A stretch of DNA of 9,142 bases from JAVBMO01 sp031552355 (GTDB taxonomy: Bacteria; Bacteroidota; Bacteroidia; Bacteroidales; P3): the NCBI GenBank assembly GCA_031552355.1, contig JAVBMO010000120.1, forward strand, positions 1 to 9,142, written 5' to 3'. Shown piece after piece: positions 1 through 7,361 of the stretch. The notes beneath the pieces were generated by a model that saw only the letters and a list, made by a program, of their open reading frames with translations, was not told the origin of the DNA and made no database searches. Numbering within the stretch: the first letter of the stretch is position 1; each line of letters opens with the position of its first letter. The translations under genes were made by a program, and so were the position numbers.

Positions 1-1
1 C

Positions 2-1252
2 CATATCACAGGTGGGTTGGGTACAGCATGTTATGGTTTGACCAATGCAATGGTAAATTTGGGAATGGAGGTCCTTTTTGTTGTCCCAAAAGTTTATGGC
101 GATGAAGATCAAAATTTTCTTCGCTTGGTAAACTGCGAAGACATTACCTTAGATCTTAGAAATCAGATCTATGAATCTTACCGGAATCACCTTTCATACC
201 TTGAAGTAAATTCAAGCCTTGTACCCTACCAAACAGAGGAAGAGTATTTTGCATTGATTGATGACATGCGAAAAGAAGGCCGTATGAAAGACCATCTTTA
301 TTCTGAAAATTTCAGATTTTCAGGCGGATATGGCGCTAATTTATATCAGGAAGTAGATCGCTATGCCTTGATTGCCGCAACTATCGCCAAAGAAAATACT
401 TTCGATATTATTCATGCCCACGATTGGCTTACCTACAAAGCAGGAATTGAGGCCAAACGTGTGAGCGGAAAACCTTTGGTAATACATGTTCATGCTACGG
501 AATTTGACCGTTCCGGCGAAAATGTAAATTCCCATGTTTATGGTATTGAAAAATACGGCATGGACAATGCCGATTTGATTGTTTGCGTGAGCAACTGGAC
601 TCGCGATATTGTTATCAATCGCTACCACCAACCGGCAGGAAAAGTGGTTACGGTTCATAATGGTGTGGAATCTTGCGAAGAAAAACAAGCTTCACTGCCT
701 AAAACTTTAAACGAAAAAGTAGTTACCTTTTTGGGACGGGTTACCTACCAAAAAGGGCCGGAATATTTTATTGAAGCAGCTTATAAAGTTTTGCAAAAAG
801 ATAAAAATGTGCGGTTTGTGTTGGCCGGATCCGGCGATATGCTGAATAAAATGATTTTGCGCGTGGCAAAACTTGGAATCGCCGACCGCTTTCATTTTAC
901 AGGATTTTTGAAAGGCAAAGAGGTTGATCAAATGTTTTCACTCAGCGATGTCTATGTCATGCCTTCCGTTTCGGAACCATTCGGCATTTCTCCGCTTGAA
1001 GCCATGAGGTCTAATGTGCCTGTTATTATTTCCAAACAATCAGGCGTTTCCGAAGTGTTAAAAAATGCATTAAAAGTTGATTTCTGGGATATTGACGCCA
1101 TGGCCGACGCCATTTACGCATTATTGCATTATCCTGCCTTGGCCAAAATGTTTGCCATTGAAGGTAAAAGCGAAGTGGAAACCATCCGTTGGGACAATGC
1201 GGCAAAATTGCTGAAAGAATTTTATGAATTAGAAATAGAGAAAAATAGTTAA
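2..1252 (+). CDS. GT-B glycosyltransferase, glycogen-synthase-like (5' partial)
   Basis: The frame is already open at the first bases (His-Ile-Thr-Gly-Gly-Leu-Gly-Thr), so the true start lies left of the window; 416 codons are present before the TAA. The Gly-Gly-Leu-Gly loop is typical of the nucleotide-sugar-binding N-terminal domain of GT5/GT4 glycogen synthases. An intact HAHDW motif lies near 413-427. The C-terminal Rossmann domain starts around 'FLGRVTYQKG', whose Arg and Lys usually contact the donor phosphates. The donor-site E-x7-E motif is intact (Glu codons at 974 and 998, in SEPFGISPLE). The family transfers glucose from a nucleotide sugar to a growing alpha-glucan in the cytoplasm; glycogen as the product is inferred from the motifs and the downstream GH57 gene. 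A debranching-enzyme gene commonly precedes this pair in Bacteroides, but it would be outside the window. The next gene follows after 32 bp on the same strand, suggesting one transcript. A general GT4 transferase is the alternative. Confidence 0.88.
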   Translation, partial: HITGGLGTACYGLTNAMVNLGMEVLFVVPKVYGDEDQNFLRLVNCEDITLDLRNQIYESYRNHLSYLEVNSSLVPYQTEEEYFALIDDMRKEGRMKDHLYSENFRFSGGYGANLYQEVDRYALIAATIAKENTFDIIHAHDWLTYKAGIEAKRVSGKPLVIHVHATEFDRSGENVNSHVYGIEKYGMDNADLIVCVSNWTRDIVINRYHQPAGKVVTVHNGVESCEEKQASLPKTLNEKVVTFLGRVTYQKGPEYFIEAAYKVLQKDKNVRFVLAGSGDMLNKMILRVAKLGIADRFHFTGFLKGKEVDQMFSLSDVYVMPSVSEPFGISPLEAMRSNVPVIISKQSGVSEVLKNALKVDFWDIDAMADAIYALLHYPALAKMFAIEGKSEVETIRWDNAAKLLKEFYELEIEKNS

Positions 1253-1284
1253 TATCAAACATAACTAAAGAAGGGACCACCAAC

Positions 1285-2475
1285 ATGCAAGCAATTTGTT
1301 TAAATTTTCAAGTTCATCTCCCAAGACAATTTCGACTGTATCGTTTTTTTGATATCGGACGAGACTCATACTACTTTGACGATTTTCAGAATGATTACCT
1401 GACAAAAAGAAGCCGCGAAAAATATCTTTGGGATACGCTGAATACGCTGCAAGAAATGTTCTCATTGTATGGCGATTATTTCAAGGCCAGTTTTACCATT
1501 TCTGGAAGCTCTTTGGATTTATTGGAAGAACATCAACCCGAAGTGTTGCAAAAATTTGTCGATTTGGCAAAAACCGGGAAACTGGAATTTTTGGCCACGC
1601 CATATTACGATTCTTTGGCTTCACTGGCAAGCGAAGAAGAGTTTAAAGAGCAAATCTTATTGCACCAAGCAAAAATTAAAAAACTTTTTGGAACGGAATC
1701 CAAAGTAGTTGCCAACAGAGGGCTAATTTACAACGATAAGATCGGCGATTTGCTTGCCGGAATGGGTTTTAAAGCCGTCCTTACCGAAGGCGCCAAACAT
1801 GTTTTAGGTTGGAAAAGCCCGAATTTCATGTATCAACATGCGAGCAACGAAAACTTCAAATTATTGTTACGCAATTTTCAGCTAAGTGATGATATCGGAT
1901 TGCGATTTTCAAACCGGAGTTGGAGTGGATATCCGCTCACGGCAGATAAATTTTTAACATGGTTAAATGCAGGAACTTTTGAGCAAAATTGCCTGAATCT
2001 ATCTTTCGATTGCAAAGCTTTTGGCGAATATCATTCCAGAGAAACGGGGATTTTTAATTTTCTAAAAAACCTTCCACAGGTTTTCAAGGAAAATTCCGGC
2101 TGGACTTTTGAAAAACCGTCGGATTTACCTTTTGCCAAAGTAAAAACACCGGCATTGTATGTGCCTACTTCCATTTCATGGGCAAGAGAAGAAAAAGACC
2201 TCTCGCTTTGGACTGGAAACGACTTGCAAAAAGAAGCCATGAAGAAACTTTATGGCATGGAGCAAAATGTAAAGAAGACTCAAAATCCACAATTTTTGAA
2301 TGAATGGCGGTTGTTACAAAACAGCATTCATTTCAGTTTTATGGATACCAAACATACCCAAGCCAAAAATGTCTACAATCCCTACCATTCGCCATTCGAT
2401 GCATTCATCAATTACATGAATATCTTGACTGACTTTGGTTTGCAGGTAAACAAAGAATTGGAAACAGCAAAATAA
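1285..2475 (+). CDS. GH57-family protein (alpha-amylase-like), probable pseudoenzyme
   Basis: This 396-residue protein has the overall signature of the GH57 proteins paired with glycogen-type glycosyltransferases in Bacteroidota: RFFDIG near residue 20, YY-DDF near 29, LTEGAKHVLGWKSPN at 166-180, LLRNFQLSDDI at 194-204, SFDCKAFGEY at 240-249, ETGIF at 253-257 and INYMNILTDF near 375-384. Active family members cleave or rearrange alpha-1,4 or alpha-1,6 glucans with a Glu nucleophile and an Asp acid/base. Here the acid/base Asp242 remains. The nucleophile site, normally in an N-T-E-L-I-Y context, reads N-R-G-L-I-Y with Gly146 instead of Glu. The His-Gln-Pro motif reads His-Leu-Pro (11-13), the region-2 PYYH reads PYYD (106-109), and the region-4 D-Y-E-T-F-G reads D-C-K-A-F-G. 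The frame is intact and near family length, so this is not a truncated gene. The ATG matches the usual N-terminus and has a purine-rich AAGAAGGGA upstream. The fold assignment is secure; enzymatic activity is doubtful. Confidence 0.88.
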   Translation: MQAICLNFQVHLPRQFRLYRFFDIGRDSYYFDDFQNDYLTKRSREKYLWDTLNTLQEMFSLYGDYFKASFTISGSSLDLLEEHQPEVLQKFVDLAKTGKLEFLATPYYDSLASLASEEEFKEQILLHQAKIKKLFGTESKVVANRGLIYNDKIGDLLAGMGFKAVLTEGAKHVLGWKSPNFMYQHASNENFKLLLRNFQLSDDIGLRFSNRSWSGYPLTADKFLTWLNAGTFEQNCLNLSFDCKAFGEYHSRETGIFNFLKNLPQVFKENSGWTFEKPSDLPFAKVKTPALYVPTSISWAREEKDLSLWTGNDLQKEAMKKLYGMEQNVKKTQNPQFLNEWRLLQNSIHFSFMDTKHTQAKNVYNPYHSPFDAFINYMNILTDFGLQVNKELETAK

Positions 2476-2495
2476 AAATCAGCTGTTAAATGATT

Positions 2496-2535
2496 AAAAA
2501 TCCTTTGGGCAACAAATTATCCAAAGGATTTTTTT
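2496..2535 (+). terminator. Intrinsic terminator, probably bidirectional, between convergent genes
   Basis: AAAAATCCTTTGG (2496-2508) pairs with CCAAAGGATTTTT (2521-2533) across a 12-nt loop, and a T tract follows on the plus strand. It starts 20 bp after the GH57 stop codon. Because the left arm begins with five A's, the minus-strand transcript also ends the hairpin in U's, so the same structure can terminate the convergent DUF486 gene. Confidence 0.85.
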
Positions 2536-2577
2536 ATGGAAAAAAGTTGTTAAAACAGTTTTTGTAGACTTACGATT

Positions 2578-2946
2578 TTATTTCTTAAACATAAAGTAAA
2601 CGGCTAAAATCAAGAATACGAAACCAATCAAGTGATTCAGGCGAAATGTTTCGTTTTTAAAAACCAAAGTAGTAAAGACCGTGAATACGGTTAATGTAAT
2701 GACTTCTTGCATGACTTTGAGTTGCCAAAGGTTGAATGGACCACCGTTTCCCGAAAATCCTATGCGGTTTGCAGGCACTTGAAAACAATATTCAAAAAAG
2801 GCAATACCCCAACTAAGCAAAATAATGGCAGGTAAACCCCAATTGCTGAACCAGTTCATTTCTTTGAATTTCAGGTGACCATACCATGCAAAAGTCATAA
2901 ATACGTTGGAAATAATCAAAAGCCCTATCGTCGAAAAAAATCGCAT
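2578..2946 (-). CDS. DUF486 / DMT-superfamily small membrane protein
   Basis: The product is a 122-residue, very hydrophobic protein with about four membrane segments (roughly residues 5-22, 38-54, 77-95 and 103-119) and a basic C-terminus ending in Lys-Lys. The strings FMTFAWYGHLK and SWGIAFFEYCFQVPANRIG are, to my recognition, hallmarks of DUF486 (COG3169), a family grouped with drug/metabolite and small multidrug-resistance-type transporters. No substrate has been firmly assigned to the family, so none is given here. The length matches the usual single-domain size of about 110-120 residues. The ATG is the first residue before the first membrane segment and lacks an evident Shine-Dalgarno, as is common in Bacteroidota. 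It stands alone, convergent with the glycosyltransferase/GH57 pair, with the tRNA terminator upstream. I found no convincing promoter box in its upstream 115 bp. Confidence 0.88.
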   Translation of the reverse strand: MRFFSTIGLLIISNVFMTFAWYGHLKFKEMNWFSNWGLPAIILLSWGIAFFEYCFQVPANRIGFSGNGGPFNLWQLKVMQEVITLTVFTVFTTLVFKNETFRLNHLIGFVFLILAVYFMFKK

Positions 2947-3060
2947 ATTTTATTTGAGAATTGAATGTGGAGAATTGAAAATAATTAGAAAAGGTTTTAA
3001 TTATTCGTTTGTAAATTTTTCTTCAAACACTAAAACTTAGATATATATCAAAACGATATT

Positions 3061-3091
3061 AAAAAGCCTCGCAACTTTCGATTGCGAGGCT
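3061..3091 (-). terminator. Rho-independent terminator of the tRNA unit
   Basis: On the minus strand AGCCTCGCAA pairs perfectly with TTGCGAGGCT (10 bp; plus-strand arms 3065-3074 and 3082-3091) around a 7-nt loop, followed immediately by a T tract (A's at 3061-3065 on the plus strand). The strong GC-rich stem starts only 3 bp past the last base of tRNA-Leu, so it should end the tRNA-Gly/tRNA-Leu transcript. Confidence 0.92.
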
Positions 3092-3094
3092 ATG

Positions 3095-3179
3095 TACCCG
3101 GGGCGGGACTTGAACCCGCACGAGCGCGATGCTCACAGGATTTTAAGTCCTGCGTGTCTACCAATTCCACCACCTGGGC
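3095..3179 (-). tRNA. tRNA-Leu (anticodon UAA)
   Basis: On the minus strand the 85-nt cloverleaf starts GCCCAGG and ends CCCGGGTA. The anticodon stem CAGGA/TCCTG encloses the loop CTTAAAA, giving anticodon TAA. The long variable arm has a GAGC/GCTC stem, as expected for a class II tRNA such as leucine. The T arm is GCGGG-TTCAAGT-CCCGC. The discriminator is A, and CCA is not encoded (the next genomic bases are CAT). The 1:72 pair is G-T, which I also recall in E. coli tRNA-Leu(UAA). The acceptor stem contains one mismatch, A5 opposite C68. It is the second tRNA of a two-gene unit. Confidence 0.95.
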
Positions 3180-3216
3180 ATCTTTTTACAAAGAACGAAC
3201 TTTTTGCAAAGTTTTG

Positions 3217-3289
3217 AGCGGAAAACGAGACTCGAACTCGCGACCCCAACCTTGGCAAGGTTGTGCTCTACCAACTGAGCTATTTCCGC
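3217..3289 (-). tRNA. tRNA-Gly (anticodon GCC)
   Basis: On the minus strand this is a 73-nt cloverleaf. The acceptor stem GCGGAAA/TTTCCGC is fully paired, and the D arm contains AGCTCAGTTGGTAGAGC. The anticodon stem CAACC/GGTTG surrounds TTGCCAA, giving anticodon GCC. The T arm is GCGAG-TTCGAGT-CTCGT with one G-T wobble. The discriminator base is T, as usual for glycine tRNAs, and CCA is not encoded. It is the promoter-proximal member of the unit, 37 nt upstream of tRNA-Leu. Confidence 0.95.
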
Positions 3290-3301
3290 GTTTTAGGTGT
3301 G

Positions 3302-3309
3302 CAAAGATA
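3302..3309 (-). promoter_or_regulatory. Bacteroidota -7 promoter box for the tRNA unit
   Basis: The minus strand reads TATCTTTG, a perfect match to the Bacteroidota sigma-ABfr -7 consensus TAnnTTTG. It ends 12 bp upstream of the first base of tRNA-Gly, so transcription should start a few bases before the tRNA. No clear TTTG -33 element is present at the usual distance, but poor -33 boxes are common. It lies in the 39-bp gap after mutS, giving the tRNAs their own promoter. Confidence 0.65.
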
Positions 3310-3328
3310 CAAATTTTTTCTAAATAAA

Positions 3329-5965
3329 CTACTTTGTCCCAATTATTTTTTTAATTTCATTCAATTTCATAAGCGCTTCCACAGGTGTAAGGGTGTTGAT
3401 GTCAATATTTTTGATTTCATCTCGAATTTGTAAAAGCGTTGGGTCATCTAATTGAATAAAGCTTAGCTGATAGGCGTCGTTCGCCGGTTTTGCAATTTTT
3501 ACCTTTTTCTTTTTGGGGCTTAAAGGTATATTTTCGTTCACAGATACATGCGATTGCTCTAAAAGTCCCAACATTTCTTCGGCACGAGAAAGCACTTTTT
3601 GAGGCATTCCGGCCATGCGTGCCACATGTATCCCAAAACTGTGTTCACTTCCACCTTGCGCCAATTTCCGTAAGAAAATTACTTTATTTTGTACTTCTTT
3701 TACAGAAACGTGAAAGTTTTTCAGGCGTTCGCAATGGTCTTCCATTGAAATCAATTCATGGTAGTGCGTGGCAAACAATACTTTAGGACGAAAAGTCGGA
3801 TGATTATGCAAGTATTCTGTGATTGACCATGCAATGGAAATTCCGTCATAGGTGCTGGTTCCACGGCCTATTTCGTCGAGCAGAATCAGACTTCTGTCCG
3901 AAACATTGTTCAAAATACTGGAAGTTTCGTTCATTTCTACCATAAAAGTAGATTCGCCGGAGGATATATTGTCCGAAGCGCCCACACGAGTAAAAATTTT
4001 GTCCACCAGCCCAATTCTTGCCGATTTTGCGGGAATATAACAGCCGATTTGCGCCAACAAAACAATCAAGGCCGTTTGCCTTAGCAAGGCCGATTTACCG
4101 GACATATTCGGGCCGGTAATAATCATAATTTGTTGCGTGGAATTGTCCAAATAAATATCATTGGCAATATATTTTTCATCCAAAGGAAGTTGCTTTTCAA
4201 TTACCGGATGGCGCCCGTCTTTGATATCGATAATATAACCGGTGTTTATTTCCGGGCGAACATAATTATTTTCTTTTGCCACCCACGCAAAACTCAGCAG
4301 GCAATCCAAACGGGCTATCAGCGTTGCGTTATGCTGTATGGGTTGGATATAATCCAACAAACTCAAAAGCAGGCTTTCGTACAAAGCCGTTTCCAACTGA
4401 AGGATTTTTTCCTCGGCGCCCAGGATTTTGGTTTCGTATTCCTTAAGCGTTTCGGTGATATAACGCTCGGCATTGCTCAAAGTTTGTTTGCGAATCCACG
4501 TTTCAGGGACCTTGTCTTTGTGGGTATTGGTAACTTCCAAATAGTAGCCAAAAACATTGTTGAACCCAATTTTTAAGGACGAAATTCCTGTTCGCTCGCT
4601 TTCTTCCTGTTGAATTTTGAGCAAATAATCTTTTCCCGAAAAAGCCAAAGAGCGAAGATCATCAAGTTCCGCAGAAACCCCTTCCTTGATAACATTGCCT
4701 TTGTTTAACATGACAGGTGGTTCGGGCTGTATTTCGTTCTCTATTTTTTCACAGATTAGAGCACAGGCATTAAGCTGTTCGGCAATTTTTGCCAAAGTTT
4801 CGTTTTGACTGTTTTTACAAAGGCCGATAATATTTTCGATGGCATGAAGCGAACGTTTCAGTTGAACAATTTCGCGAGGATTTGCCCTGCCAATGGCCAC
4901 TTTCGAAATCAAACGCTCCAAATCGCCAATTACTTTAACTTCACGGCGAAGGGATTCGGAAAAATCATCTTCCATTAAAAAATAATCCACCACATGCAGG
5001 CGGTCTTCAATGGGTTGAACGTCTTTCAGCGGAAGGGCTACCCAACGGCGCATCAGGCGAGACCCCATAGGACTTATGGTGTGGTCTATAATATCCAGTA
5101 AGGTTTTGGCATTTTCGTTCGGCGATGAAAGCAATTCCAGATTACGAACCGTAAATTTGTCGAGCCAAACATAATGGTCTTCCTCAATGCGTGTAAGCTT
5201 GCAGATATGAGCCGTCTTGTTGTGCTGCGTGTCCTCCAGATAATACAAAGCCGCGCCGGCCGCAATGATTCCCAAATTCAGATTTTCAACACCAAACCCT
5301 TTCAAGGAATTGGTTTTAAAGTGTTTTAAAAGAATTTCGTTGCAAAAATCGGCTGTAAAAACCCAATCTTCAAAAGTATTGACATAGTATTTATCCGTAA
5401 AAGTTTCGCGGAAATTTTTTAGCTTATTTTTTTGTAGGATGATTTCCGTGGGCTTGAAACTTTGCAAAAGCTTTTCAATATAATCGATTTTCCCTTCTGC
5501 CAAATAAAATTCCCCGGTGGAAACATCCAAAAAGGCTATTCCGCAAATGTCGGGAGCAAAATACAAACCTGCCAAAAAATTATTTTCTTTGATTTCAAGG
5601 GTTTTATCGTTGTATGAAACGCCGGGCGTAACCAATTCGGTGATGCCGCGTTTGACAATCCCTTTTACCAATTTCGGATCTTCCAGTTGTTCGCAAATAG
5701 CCACTCGCCGCCCTGCTTTTACCAGTTTGGGAAGATAAGTATCCACGGCATGGTGCGGAAAACCTGCCAATTCAATATGCGAAGCGCTGCCGTTTGCACG
5801 TTTGGTCAGGGTAATCCCCAGTATCTGAGAGGATTCAATGGCATCTTGTCCAAAAGTTTCGTAGAAATCGCCCACGCGAAAAAGCAACAAAGCATCGGGA
5901 TATTTGGCTTTGAGACTCAAATATTGTTTCATTAAAGGCGTTTCTTTTTCTTGCTTTTGAGCCAT
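3329..5965 (-). CDS. mutS: DNA mismatch repair protein MutS
   Basis: This 878-residue protein is full-length MutS1. As a dimer it binds mismatches and small loops in newly replicated DNA and, through ATP-driven clamp sliding, recruits MutL. The mismatch-reading motif is present as GDFYETFG, with the intercalating Phe34 and Glu36 of the F-x-E motif. Connector, core-lever and clamp regions follow in normal order. The C-terminal ATPase has Walker A GPNMSGKS (about 618-625), Walker B LILLDEIGRGTST (about 692-704) and the FATHYHEL segment. The Ser in GPNMSGKS, where E. coli has Gly, is to my knowledge a common variant. Near the C-terminus QLSFI (833-837) matches the pattern of the beta-clamp-binding peptide, followed by a short helix (NTLTPVEALMKLNEIKKII) resembling the MutS tetramerisation region. 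The ATG start gives the usual N-terminus. It appears monocistronic, with the tRNA unit downstream in the same orientation and no convincing terminator between. Confidence 0.97.
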   Translation of the reverse strand: MAQKQEKETPLMKQYLSLKAKYPDALLLFRVGDFYETFGQDAIESSQILGITLTKRANGSASHIELAGFPHHAVDTYLPKLVKAGRRVAICEQLEDPKLVKGIVKRGITELVTPGVSYNDKTLEIKENNFLAGLYFAPDICGIAFLDVSTGEFYLAEGKIDYIEKLLQSFKPTEIILQKNKLKNFRETFTDKYYVNTFEDWVFTADFCNEILLKHFKTNSLKGFGVENLNLGIIAAGAALYYLEDTQHNKTAHICKLTRIEEDHYVWLDKFTVRNLELLSSPNENAKTLLDIIDHTISPMGSRLMRRWVALPLKDVQPIEDRLHVVDYFLMEDDFSESLRREVKVIGDLERLISKVAIGRANPREIVQLKRSLHAIENIIGLCKNSQNETLAKIAEQLNACALICEKIENEIQPEPPVMLNKGNVIKEGVSAELDDLRSLAFSGKDYLLKIQQEESERTGISSLKIGFNNVFGYYLEVTNTHKDKVPETWIRKQTLSNAERYITETLKEYETKILGAEEKILQLETALYESLLLSLLDYIQPIQHNATLIARLDCLLSFAWVAKENNYVRPEINTGYIIDIKDGRHPVIEKQLPLDEKYIANDIYLDNSTQQIMIITGPNMSGKSALLRQTALIVLLAQIGCYIPAKSARIGLVDKIFTRVGASDNISSGESTFMVEMNETSSILNNVSDRSLILLDEIGRGTSTYDGISIAWSITEYLHNHPTFRPKVLFATHYHELISMEDHCERLKNFHVSVKEVQNKVIFLRKLAQGGSEHSFGIHVARMAGMPQKVLSRAEEMLGLLEQSHVSVNENIPLSPKKKKVKIAKPANDAYQLSFIQLDDPTLLQIRDEIKNIDINTLTPVEALMKLNEIKKIIGTK

Positions 5966-6010
5966 TGAAAGATAGAATTATAAAGGTTATGATTTTACGT
6001 AAAACAACTA

Positions 6011-6018
6011 CAAATTTA
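6011..6018 (-). promoter_or_regulatory. Candidate -7 promoter box for mutS
   Basis: The minus strand reads TAAATTTG, matching TAnnTTTG, 45 bp upstream of the mutS ATG, which would give a leader of roughly 40 nt. No TTTG is visible at the -33 distance. The predicted start falls near the perfect palindrome TTTTACGTAAAA (5993-6004). In AT-rich DNA a single box match is only moderate evidence. Confidence 0.4.
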
Positions 6019-6095
6019 CGATTTTTTTAGTTTGTATGCTTTCGGTACTGTGATTGAGAAAAATATTGGAATGATTTATTAAAATCACTTGATTT

Positions 6096-7301
6096 TCAAA
6101 TTCTTCTGAAAAAATCCTCATTAAAATCTTCCATCCATGCGAATTGCAAAGGTATTTCGGGATAAGTCTCTGTAAATTTCCGATATTTAGTGTGTTTTAT
6201 GGCCGATTCATTGTATTTTACTTCAACAGCATAAGGCGAGGGCGAATGGGGCAGCACAAAGTCAACTTCATTGTCGCTGGTGGTGCGCCAAAAATAAATT
6301 TCATCAAGAGGAAATTTGTCAGCCAATAATCTAAAATACACATTTTCCCAAAGTTCGCCTTTGTCCAAACGCATAGACATCGGTTGAAAGTTGTTTATCA
6401 GACAATTGCGAAGCCCAGTATCCATAAGGTAAGCTTTTGGCATTTTGGTTAATTCTTTGCGGATATTCCGGTAAAACGGTTTGATTAAAGCAATATGAAA
6501 ACATTTTTGCAAAACGTGCAGATAATGTGCAACCGTTTCATTTTTAATACGTAATCTGTTCGACAATTCGGATATATTAATCATATTGCCGGGCTGAGAA
6601 GCTATAATTCTGAAAAGATTGTAAAATGCTTCTTCGTTTTGCACATCAGATTCCAAAATATCCCTTTTGATGAAAGAGTCTCGTATTTCTTTTAAATGGT
6701 TTATTTTTTCTTCAGGATTATTTTCTATAATTACGGCAGGGTATCCGCCGTAGAGCATATAAGAATTCCATTCGGAATACAAGGTATTGATTTTTGCAGA
6801 TTTGGCAGTTTTATTTTGAAAGATACGCTGCATTTCCTGTACTAAATCTTCTTTATTTCGCAGGACTAAATGTTCTTCGAAAGAACAAGTTCGCAAAGAA
6901 AAGATTTTTTTTCGCCCGGCTAACGAATCGTTGAATTTATCGTCAATGTAAAAAGCGCTGCTGCCTGTAGCCACAATCTTTATTTTTTCGGCATGTTCAT
7001 CGTAAATCAGTTTTAAAAAATTAGATGGGTCTTGTAAATATTGTATTTCATCTATAAAGACAACGACTCGCTCATTATCAGCTGGTAAGAAATTTATAAG
7101 ATTAAAAGGATGAGCGTTTAATTCTGAAAGAATATTTTTATTTTCAAGGTTTAAAAATAAGGATGGAAGCTTGTTTTCTCTACAAAAATCTTCCAATTGG
7201 CGTAATAAGGTTGTTTTTCCTATTTGCCGTGCACCGGTAAGAATTGTAAATTCCTTTTTTTGCAAATGCAGTTTTAATGAGTTAAAAATATTTCTTTTCA
7301 T
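6096..7301 (-). CDS. AAA_14 / DUF4143 family ATP-binding protein
   Basis: With the start chosen here the protein has 401 residues. The N-terminal AAA-type ATPase has Walker A GARQIGKTT (23-31), Walker B VVVFIDEIQ (79-87, acidic pair Asp84-Glu85), ATGSS (111-115) and the LAGR segment with Arg130. A winged-helix-like middle (about 225-285) leads into the DUF4143 C-terminal domain, with E-V-D at 345-347 and E-V-K at 360-362. That spacing resembles the PD-(D/E)xK nuclease core found in this family. The family is abundant and often multicopy in Bacteroidota, and its role is not established; no target is claimed. An in-frame ATG 51 bp upstream (7352) would add 17 residues, but the promoter-like TACCTTTG lies inside that extension, and the family usually begins near MKRNIF. 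By eye the gene is distinctly AT-richer than mutS, suggesting acquisition. It stands alone, upstream of the mutS gene in the same orientation. Confidence 0.85.
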   Translation of the reverse strand: MKRNIFNSLKLHLQKKEFTILTGARQIGKTTLLRQLEDFCRENKLPSLFLNLENKNILSELNAHPFNLINFLPADNERVVVFIDEIQYLQDPSNFLKLIYDEHAEKIKIVATGSSAFYIDDKFNDSLAGRKKIFSLRTCSFEEHLVLRNKEDLVQEMQRIFQNKTAKSAKINTLYSEWNSYMLYGGYPAVIIENNPEEKINHLKEIRDSFIKRDILESDVQNEEAFYNLFRIIASQPGNMINISELSNRLRIKNETVAHYLHVLQKCFHIALIKPFYRNIRKELTKMPKAYLMDTGLRNCLINNFQPMSMRLDKGELWENVYFRLLADKFPLDEIYFWRTTSDNEVDFVLPHSPSPYAVEVKYNESAIKHTKYRKFTETYPEIPLQFAWMEDFNEDFFRRI

Positions 7302-7326
7302 TTCATTTTCAGTATCAAAATCAAGA

Positions 7327-7334
7327 CAAAGGTA
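7327..7334 (-). promoter_or_regulatory. Bacteroidota -7 promoter box for the AAA_14/DUF4143 gene
   Basis: The minus strand reads TACCTTTG, a perfect TAnnTTTG match, 25 bp upstream of the ATG at 7301. A TTTTG lies 15 bp further upstream, closer than the usual -33 spacing. Transcription from this box would begin downstream of the alternative ATG at 7352, which supports the shorter protein. Confidence 0.55.
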
Positions 7335-7361
7335 CAAAATATTTTCTTTCAAAATATATTA

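Noticed and set aside
2947..3060. TAGTGTTTG on the minus strand as a promoter box for the DUF486 gene
   Set aside because: It has three bases between TA and TTTG instead of two, so it does not fit TAnnTTTG; no better match was found.
3082..3327. 81-codon plus-strand open frame
   Set aside because: It runs antisense through both tRNA genes; its peptide is a translation of tRNA sequence, a well-known false gene prediction.
4130..4576. 148-codon plus-strand open frame opposite mutS
   Set aside because: It is antisense to a clearly coding, conserved mutS region, has no recognisable domain or start signal, and is best explained as a shadow frame. Other plus-strand frames over mutS are rejected for the same reason.
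6081..6096. Palindrome AAAATC-ACTT-GATTTT at the end of the ATPase gene as a terminator
   Set aside because: The stem is only 6 bp with one G-C pair, overlaps the stop codon by one base and is not followed by a U tract on the minus strand. It is too weak to call.
6096..7301. Defence-system effector call for the AAA_14/DUF4143 protein
   Set aside because: The P-loop and the D...E-x-K nuclease-like residues are suggestive, but the gene is solitary with no partner toxin, methylase or helicase, and the family has no established defence role.
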